Positions 62,401-64,000 of a stretch of 64,000 bases of DNA are shown here, one piece after another. Position 1 is the first letter of the stretch; each line of letters begins with the position of its first letter. Made by a program: the position numbers and the translations under genes. Source of the stretch: Sulfurovaceae bacterium (GTDB taxonomy: Bacteria; Campylobacterota; Campylobacteria; Campylobacterales; Sulfurovaceae); NCBI GenBank assembly GCA_028715055.1, contig JAQTLE010000001.1, positions 62,001 to 126,000 on the forward strand. Direction: 5' to 3'. The notes below the pieces were generated by a model. It worked only from the letters and a program-made list of their open reading frames with translations. It was not told the DNA's origin and ran no database searches.

Positions 62401-63732
62401 TCAGCCGAGTAACCCTTTTATTTCATCTTCGTTGATCAAATCTTTTTCGTATTTGACTACACCTTTATTTTCAGTCTCGTTTATATAAACTTCAAATACA
62501 GCTTCATGATTATTCAAGTCCATGATCTTGATCCTATCATACTCATTAAGTGATAGATAAACATTGGCTCTGGCACTCGGGTTTTGCATTTTAACGATCC
62601 AAATAAACCAAGCGATACACAATATGATAACAACAATAGCAAGAGTAGCTCTGTCAAAACTTTGCATCATCCATCCACCGAATATCCCACCTAAAAAGAT
62701 CCCTACATATGCAAATGTATTTGCTACCCCAAGAGCAGCACCTTTTTGATGTATTTTGGCATATTTACTAACAAAGCTTTGCAAAAGAGGCTCGAACATA
62801 TTGAAGCCTATAAAAAACAATGTAACCCCTACTATAAATACCCAAGGATTTTGGCTAAAGCCCATAGCTGCAAACCCGATCATAATAGCAACAATTGAGA
62901 TCATAAATATCAATTTTCCTTTGCCATGCTTTTCACCAAATACAGCGGCCGGCCCCATGGATAAAAGACCGAAAACTACAGCAGGCAGATAAACTTTCCA
63001 AAGTTCTTTTTTGGCCCATCCAAATCCTCCGTGATTTGCGCCGTGCGTCATTACGATAGGGATCATAAAAAATGCCATTGTCATAATAGATGAATGAAAT
63101 AAAAATGTTATGTACATTTGCACTAGTGCTTTATCTTGAAACACATCTTTGGTTTTAACCGCAACATTATCATAGCTATGCGATATTTTTGGAGGTTCCG
63201 GTACAAGAGTAAATAGTATAATAATTGCTCCGATACTAAGGATAGTAGTCAGCCAAAACAGGTTATGGATCCCCCAAGTGCCACCAACTATCGGAGCAAT
63301 TATCATAGCCGTTGAAAAGCTTATAGCTATTGTGCCACCCATAATGGCCATTGCATGAGATCTCTCTTCTTCATTGACCAGATCACTTATCATCGCAGTA
63401 ACTACCGCTCCAATTGATCCAGCCCCTTGCAAGGAACGGCCCAATATCAGTGTATATATATCAGTGCTCAATGCGCATACAACTGAACCTATTATAAATA
63501 TGATCAATCCAAATAGAAGTGTTTTTTTGCGTCCTATGCGGTCGCTCATAGTACCGAATGGTACTTGAAAAATAATTTGAGTCAGAGCATAAGTTCCCAT
63601 AACCGCACCGGCTAGCAATGGTGTTGCTCCATTCATTTGCAATGCATATATAGAGAGTACCGGCAGGACTACGAATAGTCCAAAAAATCTAAGTCCAATG
63701 ATAAGACTTAGAGGAAAAACACGTTTTAACAT
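62401..63732 (-). CDS. YajR-like MFS transporter with C-terminal YAM-type domain
   Basis: This 443-residue protein has 12 predicted membrane helices. It has the MFS motif GTMSDRIGRKKTLLFG between helices 2 and 3, GRSLQGAGSIGAVVTAMISD and VVGGTW-like segments in helix 5. It ends in a soluble domain of about 60 residues (NVYLSLNEYDRIKIMD ... AVFEVYINETENKGVVKYEKD), the ferredoxin-like YAM-type domain of E. coli YajR. The substrate is unknown. The start at 63732 has AAGGTAAC upstream and lies next to a palindrome shared with the divergent rdgB gene. Confidence 0.85.
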   Translation of the reverse strand: MLKRVFPLSLIIGLRFFGLFVVLPVLSIYALQMNGATPLLAGAVMGTYALTQIIFQVPFGTMSDRIGRKKTLLFGLIIFIIGSVVCALSTDIYTLILGRSLQGAGSIGAVVTAMISDLVNEEERSHAMAIMGGTIAISFSTAMIIAPIVGGTWGIHNLFWLTTILSIGAIIILFTLVPEPPKISHSYDNVAVKTKDVFQDKALVQMYITFLFHSSIMTMAFFMIPIVMTHGANHGGFGWAKKELWKVYLPAVVFGLLSMGPAAVFGEKHGKGKLIFMISIVAIMIGFAAMGFSQNPWVFIVGVTLFFIGFNMFEPLLQSFVSKYAKIHQKGAALGVANTFAYVGIFLGGIFGGWMMQSFDRATLAIVVIILCIAWFIWIVKMQNPSARANVYLSLNEYDRIKIMDLNNHEAVFEVYINETENKGVVKYEKDLINEDEIKGLLG

Positions 63733-63744
63733 ATTTGTTACCTT

Positions 63745-63769
63745 AATTTGGATAAAATTTATCCAAATT
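63745..63769. promoter_or_regulatory. 25-bp palindrome between divergent genes
   Basis: AATTTGGATAAA and TTTATCCAAATT flank a central A in a perfect palindrome, 13 bases from the transporter start. It ends at the first base of TATAAT (63769-63774), the likely -10 of the rdgB-like gene. It fits a repressor operator affecting one or both genes. Confidence 0.6.
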
Positions 63770-63801
63770 ATAATCAGAAATTATTAAAAAAGGTTAAAAA
63801 A

Positions 63802-64000
63802 GTGCAATTAGTTTTAGCTACATCAAATCAAGGCAAATTAAGAGAATTTAGTCAATTTTTTGGTGAAAAATTATTGCCATATAGTGATATAATCCCTTCT
63901 TTTGAAATAGTAGAAGATGGGGATAGTTTCGCTGCAAATGCTCTCATCAAAGCCAGAGCTATATATGATAGACTTGACAAGGATGCTGTTGTCATCGCAG
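63802..64000 (+). CDS. rdgB: XTP/dITP diphosphatase (RdgB/HAM1 family), partial
   Basis: The frame starts at GTG 63802 (AAAAAGGTTAAAAAA upstream) and runs off the window after 66 residues. It begins VQLVLATSNQGKLREFSQFF (the family's ATxNxGKxxEF), then EIVEDGDSFAANALIKARAI (ExxxTFxxNAxxKA pattern). Members hydrolyse non-canonical purine nucleotides such as dITP and XTP to keep them out of DNA. The C-terminal two thirds lie outside the window. Confidence 0.93.
   Translation, partial: MQLVLATSNQGKLREFSQFFGEKLLPYSDIIPSFEIVEDGDSFAANALIKARAIYDRLDKDAVVIA

Overview
The window is a stretch of chromosome from a Campylobacterota (Epsilonproteobacteria) bacterium. The base composition is AT-rich, promoters are recognisable mainly by a TATAAT-type -10 box without a clear -35, and the order tRNA-Thr/Tyr/Gly/Thr, tuf, rpmG, tRNA-Trp, secE, nusG, rplKAJL, rpoB, rpoC, rpsL, rpsG, fusA is typical of the group. 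rpoB and rpoC are separate genes overlapping by 8 bases, which argues against Helicobacter and Wolinella, where they are fused. A free-living relative such as a Sulfurimonas-like organism is my best guess; the genus cannot be fixed from the sequence alone. No rRNA, prophage, CRISPR array or complete insertion sequence was seen.

Layout. 1-6170: a partial TraR/DksA-like gene, a DUF309 protein, a CPH-type copper P-type ATPase, a SUI1-like factor, YaaA and MetE. 6170-24033: a long transcription and translation block led by a perfect TTGACT-17-TATAAT promoter. It carries several RNA structures: a likely L10 leader, the rplL-rpoB hairpin and a large rpsL leader hairpin. 24200-26230: a putative glycoside hydrolase next to a polysaccharide deacetylase. 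26298-31156 (minus): two small genes, then queF, a degenerate GGDEF/EAL protein and gyrB. 31332-36091 (minus): tsaD, a serine hydrolase, dxr and cdsA in a tight operon, then a separately placed NFACT protein. 36165: leuC.

37637-45569 is the most unusual part: five co-directional genes for exported, Ig-like (DUF11-type) beta proteins. One is a 1338-residue protein with DUF11, SdrD-B-like and C-terminal outer-membrane beta-barrel regions. Three of the five share the same N-terminal strand module and two share a cysteine-containing C-terminal module, so the cluster looks like one surface-structure or secretion system. I know of no described system with this composition.

45704-64000 holds housekeeping and accessory genes: an MHS-family transporter, a succinate dehydrogenase/fumarate reductase A-B pair without an anchor gene, purT, rpsU, nnrD, purN, thiG, thpR, a two-component system followed by an unannotated 36-residue secreted peptide, aroK, a CAP/PR-1 protein, ispA, tkt, an HdeD-like membrane protein, a YajR-like transporter and the start of an RdgB-type pyrophosphatase.

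Two dispersed non-coding repeat families run through the accessory half. Family A (about 55-63 bp, hairpin-forming) lies downstream of metE, leuC and a DUF11 gene. Family B (about 90 bp) directly abuts stop codons of several genes. One family A copy sits inside a 143-bp structure bounded by 30-bp perfect inverted repeats within the DUF11 cluster.
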